Shown here: piece by piece, positions 1-8,801 of the stretch | Layout: every line of letters starts with the position of its first letter | Numbering within the stretch: position 1 is the first letter of the stretch | Origin: an uncultured Rhodospirillaceae bacterium | GTDB lineage: Bacteria; Pseudomonadota; Alphaproteobacteria; Rhodospirillales; Magnetospirillaceae | Assembly (NCBI GenBank): GCA_903901915.1 | Contig: CAIUSV010000089.1 | Coordinates: 1-40,128, forward strand | DNA: 40,128 nt | Direction of reading: 5' to 3' | Translations under genes and position numbers: made by a program | Notes under the pieces: model-generated | Told to the model about the DNA's origin: nothing | Database searches by the model: none | Seen by the model: only the letters and a program-made list of their open reading frames with translations

Positions 1-1
1 C

Positions 2-623
2 GAGGCGGCGGCACTGTTCCGCCAGGCCGGGGATGCCTATCGCCAGGCCATCGCCATCAAGCCCGACGACCACGAGGCGTTCTATAACTGGGGTAATGCC
101 CTCGCCGCCGAGGCCAGGGCGGCGAGCGGCGCCGAGGCGGCGGCGCTGTTCCGCCAGGCCGGGGATGCCTTTCGCCAGGCTATCGCCATCAAGCCCGACA
201 TGCACGAGGCGTTCTATAACTGGGGCAATGCCTTCGCCGCCGAGGCCAGGGCGGCGAGCGGCGCCGAGGCGGCGGCGCTGTTCCGCCAGGCCGGGGATGC
301 CTATCGCCAGGCCGTCGCCATCAAGCCCGACTATCACGAGGCGTTCTATAACTGGGGCGTCGCCCTCGCCGCCGAGGCCGGGGCGGCGAGCGGTGCCGAG
401 GCGGCGGCACTGTTCCGCCAGGCCGGGGATGCCTATCGCCAGGCCATCGCCATCAAGCCCGACGACCACGAGGCGTTCTATAACTGGGGTAATGCCCTCG
501 CCGCCGAGGCCAGGGTGGCGAGCGGTGCCGAGGCGGCGGCGCTGTTCCGCCAGGCCGGGGATGCCTATCGCCAGGTCGTCGCCATCAAGCCCGACGACCA
601 CAAGGCGTTTGATAACTGGGGCA
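2..623 (+). repeat. Tandem 132-bp direct repeats in the TPR gene
   Basis: Repeat units begin at 2, 134, 266, 398 and 530, exactly 132 bp (44 codons) apart. The first four are complete and differ at only a few positions each; the fifth follows the pattern to about 623 and then diverges. Conservation extends to synonymous positions, so this is DNA-level duplication and not only protein-level similarity. The array continues off the left edge, so the copy number is unknown. Because the period is divisible by three, all frames stay open, which creates spurious reading frames here. Confidence 0.95.
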
Positions 624-913
624 TCACCCTTATCAATTTGTCCATGACCGAGCATGGCGATGCCCGCGACCGGTTCCTGATGGACGCCGGCGAGAAATGC
701 CGCCGGGCCAATGCCATCAGGCCCGGTGCCGGCTCCTACAACCTCGCCTGCATCGCCGCCCTGCGGGCGGACGCCGGTGAGTGCCGACGCTGGCTGGAGG
801 ACAGCCGCGACCACGGCGTTCTTCCCGGCCGCGACCACCTGGAAACCGACACCGATCTTGACGCGGTGCGCGGCGAGGATTGGTTCAAGGCGCTGCTGGA
901 TGGGATCGGCTGA
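2..913 (+). CDS. TPR-repeat protein, 5'-truncated
   Basis: The reading frame is open from the first complete codon of the window and stops at the TGA ending at 913, so at least 303 residues are present and the N-terminus lies outside. The first part is a string of almost identical 44-residue units containing [18 protein letters not shown] and EAFYNWG. These are tetratricopeptide-like helical hairpins separated by an Ala/Glu-rich stretch ([13 protein letters not shown]). After about residue 207 the repeat degenerates into a unique C-terminal part with [10 protein letters not shown] and ECRRWLEDS, typical of a capping TPR-like hairpin. TPR proteins are protein-interaction scaffolds; no catalytic motif is visible, so no specific role can be given. 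No signal peptide can be judged because the start is missing. The strong DNA identity of the units points to recent tandem expansion. Confidence 0.85.
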   Translation, partial: EAAALFRQAGDAYRQAIAIKPDDHEAFYNWGNALAAEARAASGAEAAALFRQAGDAFRQAIAIKPDMHEAFYNWGNAFAAEARAASGAEAAALFRQAGDAYRQAVAIKPDYHEAFYNWGVALAAEAGAASGAEAAALFRQAGDAYRQAIAIKPDDHEAFYNWGNALAAEARVASGAEAAALFRQAGDAYRQVVAIKPDDHKAFDNWGITLINLSMTEHGDARDRFLMDAGEKCRRANAIRPGAGSYNLACIAALRADAGECRRWLEDSRDHGVLPGRDHLETDTDLDAVRGEDWFKALLDGIG

Positions 914-1238
914 TCCCCCGGTTTCCGGCCGAGAGCGCGGAATCGCGCGTCGGAACGATTGGCGCGTCAGGGCGCCGAATCCGGATTTCAAATTGGTCGG
1001 TTTCATCGTCTTGGCCGGGACACGCCCGTGCATGACGACTTTTGATGGTTGGCGCAGCACTCAAAATGACTCGGGCCGTGTCGCCATCAATCTTGCGTTC
1101 CCCCGAGTTCGGAGCCCTGATCGGCGCGTCGCTCCCCTTGACGGCATCCCGAAAAAGGTGTTTGACCTGAGGCCGCCGGCCACCCTCGAATGGGTGGGGC
1201 GGCCCCGCCCGTCTTCACTTCTGCCGAGGTCGCCGATC
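914..1238. other. Intergenic region upstream of fumarase
   Basis: About 325 bp separate the TPR gene from fumarase. No convincing reading frame is present. TTGACG (1138-1143) and TTGACC (1162-1167) resemble -35 hexamers, but neither has a good -10 at normal spacing. Positions 1007-1037 hold a decayed version of the GGCCGGG-type palindrome found at 2865-2895. A Shine-Dalgarno-like GAGGT at 1226-1230 precedes the fumarase start. The fumarase promoter probably lies here but cannot be pinned down. Confidence 0.6.
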
Positions 1239-2855
<1,617 letters not shown>

Positions 2856-2864
2856 TTTTCTCGA

Positions 2865-2895
2865 CGTCATGGCCGGGCTTGTCCCGGCCATGACG
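2865..2895. repeat. REP-like palindrome after fumarase
   Basis: This is a perfect inverted repeat with 13-bp arms (2865-2877 and 2883-2895) around a 5-nt loop; the left arm reads CGTCATGGCCGGG. Palindromes of this GGCCGGG/CCCGGCC form are common extragenic repeats in alphaproteobacteria. It begins 10 bp after the fumarase stop and could act as a 3' stabiliser or terminator, but there is no T-tract. A decayed relative is visible near 1007-1037. Confidence 0.75.
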
Positions 2896-2995
2896 ACACT
2901 TCGCTCCGCGCGTGCCGATCCAGATCAAGGCGTCGGTTTGGTCGTGCTGCTGCGGTCAACCTACCCTTCGACGGCGACGTGAATGGGGGGGTGTC

Positions 2996-3100
2996 ATGGT
3001 GATCGACGATACGGCCCGCATTGCCCTTGGATTGCTGGTGGTCATCCTGGGGGTAACCGGCGGGTTGGCGTGGTTCCTGCGTAGAGTTTCCCGCATTTAA
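2996..3100 (+). CDS. Possible tiny single-pass membrane protein
   Basis: A 34-residue frame starts at the ATG at 2996 and ends with TAA at 3098-3100. The peptide has an acidic N-terminus (MVIDDTAR), one hydrophobic segment of about 20 residues (LGLLVVILGVTGGLAWF) and a basic tail (RRVSRI), the layout of a small inner-membrane protein with the tail in the cytoplasm. The last six codons lie inside the multi-hairpin repeat that begins at 3082, so the repeat supplies its stop codon. G-rich sequence before the ATG could serve as a weak ribosome-binding site. No family was recognised. It may be chance, but nothing else explains this stretch. Confidence 0.35.
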   Translation: MVIDDTARIALGLLVVILGVTGGLAWFLRRVSRI

Positions 3101-3217
3101 GCTGAATCGGAAAATCGGGAAACTCTTGAGCCGGAGCGGCGTTTGAGCCATGAAAAAGCGCAGCTTTTTCGTACAACCAGAATCCGAGAGTGCTTCGCCT
3201 TGAAGCTGATACTCTAG
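3082..3217. repeat. Multi-hairpin dispersed repeat, copy 1
   Basis: Positions 3082-3194 match 21973-22085 with one mismatch in 113 bp by eye. The element holds three successive hairpins. The first has 11-bp arms at 3083-3093 and 3116-3126. The second has 8-bp arms at 3152-3159 and 3163-3170 with a 3-nt loop. The third pairs 3187-3196 with 3202-3215, with a small bulge. In this copy the left edge TAGAGT and right edge ACTCTA are inverted repeats of each other. It lies between a plus-strand frame and the stop codon of the minus-strand RHH gene, a convergent position. A MITE/REP-type repeat acting as a bidirectional terminator, or a structured RNA, are both possible. Confidence 0.85.
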
Positions 3218-3441
3218 CCGGAAGAACTGACGGCGGCGGTTCGCCGCTTCAGCTCGTCCAGCACGAACAGGCGGATCGCCGACGACAGGTTGCCGTCGCG
3301 GCCCGCATCGATCTCGGCCACCAACTGGTTGAGCGAAATCGCGCGCGCCTCGGCGATGGTCTTGAGTTCGTCCCAGAACGCGGCTTCCAGCGTCACGCTG
3401 GTGGCGTGGCCGGCGATCATCACCGAGCGCTTGCCGATCAT
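3214..3441 (-). CDS. Ribbon-helix-helix domain protein
   Basis: A 75-residue protein with the look of the ribbon-helix-helix family common in alphaproteobacteria. A beta-strand segment (KRSVMIAGHATSVTLE) is followed by helix 1 (FWDELKTIAEAR), the turn with SLNQLVAEID, and a helix with NLSSAIRLFVLDELKRR. Such proteins usually bind DNA as dimers through the paired N-terminal strands. The start at 3441 was chosen because its ATG overlaps the TGA of the upstream NRPS-like gene as ATGA, which implies translational coupling; a frame extension upstream adds only non-family residues. Being the last gene of the NRPS unit, it may regulate that unit, but this is inference. Its stop codon lies in the edge of the multi-hairpin repeat. 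Confidence 0.85.
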   Translation of the reverse strand: MIGKRSVMIAGHATSVTLEAAFWDELKTIAEARAISLNQLVAEIDAGRDGNLSSAIRLFVLDELKRRTAAVSSSG

Positions 3442-6400
3442 CGCGAGGCGGCGGTCTGGGCGGGGGCGCCTTCCCATTCGCCGTGGGCGGGGATGGACTC
3501 GCCCTTCATCACGATGGTCAGGTTGCCGATGCGGGCGAAGTCGCCGACATGGGTGTCGTACAGCACGGTCGAACCGGCGCCGATGGACACCCCGCGCGAC
3601 AGCTTGACCCGGCCGATCTTCATCACCCGGTCCTCGTAGAGATGGGTTTGCAACGCCGACAGCGAGTTGATGGCACAGAAGTCACCGACCTCGATGCAGT
3701 CGAATTCGGTGATGTCGGTGGTGTCCATGAAGATTCCGGCACCGAAGCGGCAGCCGTACAGCCACAGGAACCAGGGCAGGAACGGCGTGCCGCGCAGGTG
3801 GTCGAGCAGAACCTTGCCCGCCAGTCCCCAGTACATCACCGCCACCGCCTCGGTGCGCAATGCCCACCACGACCACATGGGCTTGGCAGTGGGCTTATAG
3901 GCGCCCATCATCAGCCACTTCACCGCGACCGAGGACAGCGCCAGCGCCACCGAGATCACCACGGCGGCGGCGATGAACAGCGGGACCACCACGGCGAAGT
4001 CGCGCCGCAGGATCGACGGCGCCAGCACCTCGACCGCCAGGATGCCGAAGGTGATGAACAGCATGGTCGGCAGCGATACCGCGAAGGCCTCGAACACGGC
4101 GCGCCATACCCGGCGCCAGCGCGGCGGCGCATAGGTCCAGTTGGCGTCGATGCCGTCGAAGCGCTGGCGCACCGGCAGCCGGATGGGCGGGCAGCCGAAC
4201 CAGGTGTCGCCCGGCTCCATCTCGGAATTGGCGGGCGGTCGCGACTTGATGCCGATCAGGGTGCCGGTGGGGATGTTGGCGCCGGGGGGTACAACCGCGT
4301 CGTTGCCGACGAATACCCGGTCCTCGGTCCTGACCGGCTCCAGCGTCATCCAGCCGCGCCTTACGTTCTCGTCGCCCAGTACCACCTCGTCGGCGATGAA
4401 GCACTGGGCGCCGATGTCGGTGAGGTCGTAGCGGCCGGACAGGTTGCACGAGATTTCGGCGTCCTTGCCGATCCTGGCGCCCATCAGCCGGTACCACAGC
4501 CGCATGTAGACGGTGGCGTAAAGCGACGACAGCGTCTCCAGCATCAGTTCGGTGGCCAGGGCGACGATCCACTTGCGGACATAGAACCAGCCATAGACCG
4601 AATAGGTTCCCGCCGTCACCACCGGCAGCACCGTCCAGCGCACCGCCGCGATCAGCAGCACGGTGATGACGATCAGTGCCATGGCGGTGGGCCAGGCCAG
4701 CAGCGGCAGGACGTGGAGGTAGTCCTGCGGACCCGAGCCGGCGATGACGTCGCTGAGTTTGTCGAACAGGTAGAAGGCCGGGAAGATGGGGATCAGGCTG
4801 ACCGGCGGCAGGATCACCAGCATGATGGCGTAAATCGCGGCCAGCAGCGCCTTGCGGGGGCGGCTGGCTCGGGCCGGTTCCGGCAGCGCCGCCTCGTTCA
4901 CCCGGCCGACCATGCGACCGGGCGAGCCGTCCCAATGCTCGTAGCGACCGATCCGGGTGCCGGGCGCCAACGCGGTGAGGTCGCCCAGTTCACCGCCCTG
5001 TTCGATCACCACGTCGTGGCCGATCATGCACGAGGTGCCGATATGGGCGTCGTCGCCGATGACGATGGGGCCGATTACCAGTTCGTCGCCGATGGCTTCG
5101 GCATTGGCGAAGCGGCCCTTGCCGCCGATGGCGACGCCCTGGCCGATGGTGACCAGATCGAAGGCGCCGGCTTCCAGTTCGGCGATGATGCAGTCGCTGC
5201 CGACCTTGGTGCCCAGCAGCCGCAGGTAGACACCCATGATCGGCGTGCCCTGGAACCACTTGATGTGGGCGACGCTGACCACCCGCTGGGCCAGCCACCA
5301 GCGGTAATAATAGACCCCCCACAGCTTGTAGCGGCCCGGCCGCGTCCGCCCGAGGATCAGCCATTTCAGCGCGATGGAGACCGCGATGGTACCGATGTTG
5401 ATGCAGGCATAGGTCAGCAGCAGGGTGCCCAGTTCGCCCAACGGGCCGGCATCCTCGCCCGACAGCAGCATGTAGGAGATGAACACCCCCAGCCACGGCA
5501 TGGTGGTCAGTGCCAGGATGAACGGCATGGCGGCGGCCTGGGCCAGCCCGCAGAGGAAGCGGCGGGTCAGGCTGGGTGGGGCGAAGGACAGGTCGGCGGC
5601 GGGGCCGGCGGGACCGCTGGGCGCGCGGGCGTCGAGCAGGGCGCCCATGGCGCGCAGCGTGCGCACCGAGTACATCTCGTTCAGGGTCAGGCTGGCCAGC
5701 GCCGGGGTTTCGCGCACCGCCGAGACGAAGCGGGCCGCCAGCAGCGAATGACCGCCCAAATCCATGAAGAAATCGGCGTCGAACGGAATCGCCTGACCGG
5801 GGAAGATCCGCCGCGCCGCGTCCAGCAGCGCCGCCTCGGTCGCGGTGGCGGGGGCCTCCTGCTCGTCGTCGGCGACGGATCCCAGCGGAATGGCGGCCAG
5901 CGCCTTGCGGTCGAGCTTGCCCGATACCAGCCGGGGCAGCTCGGACAGCACCAGATAATGCGACGGCACCATGTAGGCCGGCAGTTCCTTGCGCAACGTC
6001 TCGCGCAGCGCCTGCGGCTCGATGGTGGCGCCGGGGTCCAGCGTCAGGCAAGCGACCAGCCGTTCGGCACCGTCGTCGGTACGCAGCAGCACCGCGGCCT
6101 GAACGATGCCGGGCTGGGTCGCCAGCCGGGCCTCGATCTCGCCCAGTTCAACCCGGAAGCCCCGGATCTTGACCTGATCGTCGATGCGGCCGTGGAAGGC
6201 CAGATAGCCGTATTCGTCGATGCACACCGCATCGCCCGAGCGGTAGAGCGTCGGCGCCATCCCGGTGGCATCCCAGGGGTTGGCCACGAACTTCTCGGCG
6301 GTCAGCTCGGGGCGCCCCAGATAGCCCGCCGCCACGCCGGGACCGCCGATCAGCAGCTCGCCGACGGTTCCTGCCGGCACCGGATTGAGGCCGTCGTCCA

Positions 6401-7430
6401 CCACCCAGCAGCAATAGTTGGGAATGGGGCGGCCGATGGTGACGCGCTCGCCCGGCCAGACCTGGGCGATGGTGGCGACGACGGTGGCCTCAGTGGGGCC
6501 GTAGGAATTGAAGATGCGCCGGCCCGGCCGGCTCCAATGCTCGACCAGCGGCTGGGGCATGGTCTCGCCGCCGACGATGATCACCCGCAGCGAGGGCACG
6601 TCGCGGGGCAGCAGCGCCAACAGGGTGGGCACGGTATCGAGCACGGTGATCCCGGCGGCGCTCAGCACGTCGGGCAGCCGGTCGGTTTCGGCCAGGGTCT
6701 GGCGGCCGGCGATCCACAGCGTCGCGCCCACCAGGTAGGGAACGAAGATCTCTTCCAGCGACAGATCGAACGCCACCGAGGCGCCCTGGAACGCCACATC
6801 GTCGGCGGCGATGCCGTAGACGGTGTTGGCGGACCGCAGGTAATGGCAGATGTTGCCGTGGCTGATGACGATGGCCTTGGGCTTGCCGGTGGAGCCCGAG
6901 GTATAGATGGCGTAGGCGGCGTCGGCCGGGTTGGCCCCGAAGGCCCGCGGGGCGGGGGCCGAACCGGCCGGAGCGGCCTGTTCCAGCGCCGGCAGCGCCA
7001 CGGTCTCGGCCGGCAGCGGCGAGGTGATGCCGCCCATGGTGACGGCATCGACGATGATGGCGGCGGCGGCGCAATCGCCCAGGCACTCGGCCACCCGTTC
7101 GGCCGGGGCGTCGGTGTCGAACGGGATATAGGCGGCACCGGCCCTGAGAATGCCCAGCAGCGCCACATGCAGATCGAGCGAACGGCTCATCCACAACCCG
7201 ACGAAGGCGCCGCGGCCGATGCCCTTGGTCGCCAGGGCGGCGGCGACGCGCTCGGCCCGTTCCAGCAACCGGCCATAGCTGACCGACTGATCGCCGAAGA
7301 TGGCGGCGGTGGCGTCGGGGGTGCGGGCGGCGGTGGCGGCGAAGATCTCCCACAGCAACTCGTCGCGCAGCAGCGACGGGTCCTCGGGACCAATCAGATG
7401 GGTGGGCAGCACGGTGTCTATCTTGTTCAT
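3438..7430 (-). CDS. Pls/PosA-type NRPS-like membrane synthetase
   Basis: This 1330-residue protein starts with a nonribosomal peptide synthetase adenylation domain (about 25-510). Visible core motifs are YTSGSTGKPKAI (A3), NSYGPTEATVVAT (A5), YRSGD (A7), GRIDDQVKIRGFRVELGEIEA-type sequence (A8) and SGKLDRKAL (A10). A carrier domain follows with GGHSLLAARF, whose Ser should carry phosphopantetheine. The remainder lacks condensation and thioesterase motifs. Instead it has three modules, each with about two hydrophobic segments and then a left-handed beta-helix (hexapeptide) domain such as IGDELVIGPIVIGDDAHIG. This matches the known layout of epsilon-poly-L-lysine synthetase (Pls) and relatives: A-T, six TM segments, three tandem soluble domains. 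The substrate could not be read with confidence; the binding-pocket region begins with FDLSLEEIF. It overlaps its upstream and downstream partners by 4 bp each. A phosphopantetheinyl transferase must be encoded elsewhere. Confidence 0.9.
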   Translation of the reverse strand: MNKIDTVLPTHLIGPEDPSLLRDELLWEIFAATAARTPDATAAIFGDQSVSYGRLLERAERVAAALATKGIGRGAFVGLWMSRSLDLHVALLGILRAGAAYIPFDTDAPAERVAECLGDCAAAAIIVDAVTMGGITSPLPAETVALPALEQAAPAGSAPAPRAFGANPADAAYAIYTSGSTGKPKAIVISHGNICHYLRSANTVYGIAADDVAFQGASVAFDLSLEEIFVPYLVGATLWIAGRQTLAETDRLPDVLSAAGITVLDTVPTLLALLPRDVPSLRVIIVGGETMPQPLVEHWSRPGRRIFNSYGPTEATVVATIAQVWPGERVTIGRPIPNYCCWVVDDGLNPVPAGTVGELLIGGPGVAAGYLGRPELTAEKFVANPWDATGMAPTLYRSGDAVCIDEYGYLAFHGRIDDQVKIRGFRVELGEIEARLATQPGIVQAAVLLRTDDGAERLVACLTLDPGATIEPQALRETLRKELPAYMVPSHYLVLSELPRLVSGKLDRKALAAIPLGSVADDEQEAPATATEAALLDAARRIFPGQAIPFDADFFMDLGGHSLLAARFVSAVRETPALASLTLNEMYSVRTLRAMGALLDARAPSGPAGPAADLSFAPPSLTRRFLCGLAQAAAMPFILALTTMPWLGVFISYMLLSGEDAGPLGELGTLLLTYACINIGTIAVSIALKWLILGRTRPGRYKLWGVYYYRWWLAQRVVSVAHIKWFQGTPIMGVYLRLLGTKVGSDCIIAELEAGAFDLVTIGQGVAIGGKGRFANAEAIGDELVIGPIVIGDDAHIGTSCMIGHDVVIEQGGELGDLTALAPGTRIGRYEHWDGSPGRMVGRVNEAALPEPARASRPRKALLAAIYAIMLVILPPVSLIPIFPAFYLFDKLSDVIAGSGPQDYLHVLPLLAWPTAMALIVITVLLIAAVRWTVLPVVTAGTYSVYGWFYVRKWIVALATELMLETLSSLYATVYMRLWYRLMGARIGKDAEISCNLSGRYDLTDIGAQCFIADEVVLGDENVRRGWMTLEPVRTEDRVFVGNDAVVPPGANIPTGTLIGIKSRPPANSEMEPGDTWFGCPPIRLPVRQRFDGIDANWTYAPPRWRRVWRAVFEAFAVSLPTMLFITFGILAVEVLAPSILRRDFAVVVPLFIAAAVVISVALALSSVAVKWLMMGAYKPTAKPMWSWWALRTEAVAVMYWGLAGKVLLDHLRGTPFLPWFLWLYGCRFGAGIFMDTTDITEFDCIEVGDFCAINSLSALQTHLYEDRVMKIGRVKLSRGVSIGAGSTVLYDTHVGDFARIGNLTIVMKGESIPAHGEWEGAPAQTAASR

Positions 7431-7570
7431 GACATCTCGAAACGCCGGGCGATCGCGGCTCGGGCGGCCAGGGCGAAGGCTTCATCGGCGGTGGGGAAAT
7501 ACCGGACGGCAGTATAGGACGCGGCCGTTACCGCCGCAACGAGTCGCAATGGCTTCATGGCGAGCGTCAT
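7427..7570 (-). CDS. Tiny hydrophobic ORF coupled to the NRPS-like gene
   Basis: This 47-residue frame ends with TGA overlapping the ATG of the NRPS-like gene (ATGA at 7427-7430). The start at ATG 7570 is preceded by GAGG about 4 nt upstream; a second in-frame ATG at 7558 (MKPLRL) is possible. The peptide has one hydrophobic stretch (LRLVAAVTAASYTAVRYF) and an Ala-rich amphipathic second half (EAFALAARAAIARR). It could be a small membrane-associated partner of the synthetase or just a leader that couples translation. No family was recognised. Position and overlap are the main reasons to treat it as real. Confidence 0.5.
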   Translation of the reverse strand: MTLAMKPLRLVAAVTAASYTAVRYFPTADEAFALAARAAIARRFEMS

Positions 7571-7664
7571 AGAGCCTCGGGGCATGCGGGGGCAAGGTTT
7601 TCCTATCGCCGCCTCGACAGTGGGGGCCGGTTGCGGCATGCTGACACATTACCTTTGGGCGGGG

Positions 7665-8801
7665 ATGGAGGCCATGGCGCGGGAAGCCGAAATTGTTACC
7701 CGTTATCGTCGGCTGGCCCTGGAGAACGATCCGGTGGCCCAGTTCAAGCTGGGCGACCTCTATCGTTTGGGGTATCAGGTCAAGCGCGACGTGGACGAGG
7801 CGGTGGTATGGCTGGTGCGCTCGGCGCGCCAGGGCAACCAGGACGCCCTGGCCATGCTGAAGAAGCTGGCGGCCGACGGTGTCGATGTCCGCCGCCGGGT
7901 CGATGATCTGGCGGCGCCACAGCAACCGGCGCCGCGCATCGACTACGGCACGCCATCGCCGGCGGTGCCGGTGGTCGAGGAGCCGCCGCCCCCGGCTCCC
8001 TCGCGTCCCGCGCCCCCGGTCGCGGCCGAACCGCCACGACCGCGGATCATCCCGCTGCCCGAGATCGAGCCCGAGATCGATCCGCTCAGGATCGGCGAGG
8101 ACGCCGCCGATCCCGCCGCCCTGCGCCGCCTTGCCGAGAAAGGCAATGCCGCCGCCCAGGTGGCGCTGGGCAACGCGTGGCGCGAGGGGTGCGGTGTTGC
8201 CGTCGATCCGGTCGAGGCGGTCCGCTGGTACACCATGGCGGCCAAGGCCGGCGACCCGCGTGGGCAGTATTCCCTCGGTATGATGTACGACCTCGGGCTG
8301 GGGGTGGGGCAAAGCGACGCCCATGCCCTGAAATGGTACCGCGAGGCCGCCAAGCAGGGTGATGCCGCCGCCCAATTCAACCTGGGCAACATGATTCGGC
8401 TGGGCCGCGGCGTCGAGGCCAGCCCGGAGGTGGCGGCCAAATGGTTCCGCCAGGCCGCCGACCAGGGCGACGCCGCCGCGCTGTTCGCCCTGGGGGTGTT
8501 GTACGAGGGCGGGCTGGGTGTCGAACAGGACGATGTCCGGGCGGTGGAGTTCTATCGCCAGGCGGCCGAACGCGGCGAGGCCGAGGCTCAGTTCAACCTG
8601 GCCAACATGTTGCGCCAGGGGCGTGGTACCGATCCCGACCTCAACGAGGCGGCGGCGTTGTGCCGTCGCGCGGCCGAACAGGGACTGGCGGCGGCCCAGC
8701 TCAATTACGGCCTGATGCTGTCGGCCGGCCTTGGCGTCGACAAGGACGAGGATGCCGCCGCCCGCTGGCTCAAGCGCGCCGCCGAATCGGGGGGAGGGTG
8801 A
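7665..8801 (+). CDS. Sel1-like repeat protein
   Basis: The protein (378 residues from ATG 7665) has one Sel1 repeat near the N-terminus (AQFKLGDLYRLGYQVKRDVD and following), a Pro/Ala-rich linker (about residues 85-135 with PPPPAPSRPAPP), and then six consecutive 36-residue Sel1 repeats. Each repeat shows the LG..Y..G.GV...D..A..WY..AA..G pattern. Such solenoids act as scaffolds in signalling or envelope complexes; no enzyme motif is present. The start is uncertain: in-frame ATGs exist at 7557, 7638, 7665 and 7674, and none has an ideal Shine-Dalgarno site. The first repeat begins soon after 7665, so the start cannot be much later. The stop TGA shares one base with the ATG of the following gene, so the two are probably co-translated. 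Confidence 0.85.
   Translation: MEAMAREAEIVTRYRRLALENDPVAQFKLGDLYRLGYQVKRDVDEAVVWLVRSARQGNQDALAMLKKLAADGVDVRRRVDDLAAPQQPAPRIDYGTPSPAVPVVEEPPPPAPSRPAPPVAAEPPRPRIIPLPEIEPEIDPLRIGEDAADPAALRRLAEKGNAAAQVALGNAWREGCGVAVDPVEAVRWYTMAAKAGDPRGQYSLGMMYDLGLGVGQSDAHALKWYREAAKQGDAAAQFNLGNMIRLGRGVEASPEVAAKWFRQAADQGDAAALFALGVLYEGGLGVEQDDVRAVEFYRQAAERGEAEAQFNLANMLRQGRGTDPDLNEAAALCRRAAEQGLAAAQLNYGLMLSAGLGVDKDEDAAARWLKRAAESGGG

Noticed and set aside
33-647. A 204-codon Arg/Pro/Ser-rich frame over the TPR repeats
   Set aside because: The 132-bp period keeps every frame open; the frame at 2-913 gives TPR-like protein and continues to a sensible end.
1138-1190. TTGACG/TTGACC as the fumarase promoter
   Set aside because: No acceptable -10 hexamer was found at 16-18 bp from either.
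711-1238. N-terminal extension of fumarase over the TPR gene end
   Set aside because: It is not conserved-looking sequence and overlaps the TPR gene; the ATG at 1239 has a ribosome-binding site and the family N-terminus.
3483-7517. A 1344-codon plus-strand frame opposite the NRPS-like gene
   Set aside because: The composition (Gln/Gly/Asp/His/Arg-rich) is typical of an antisense shadow; the minus strand carries clear NRPS motifs.
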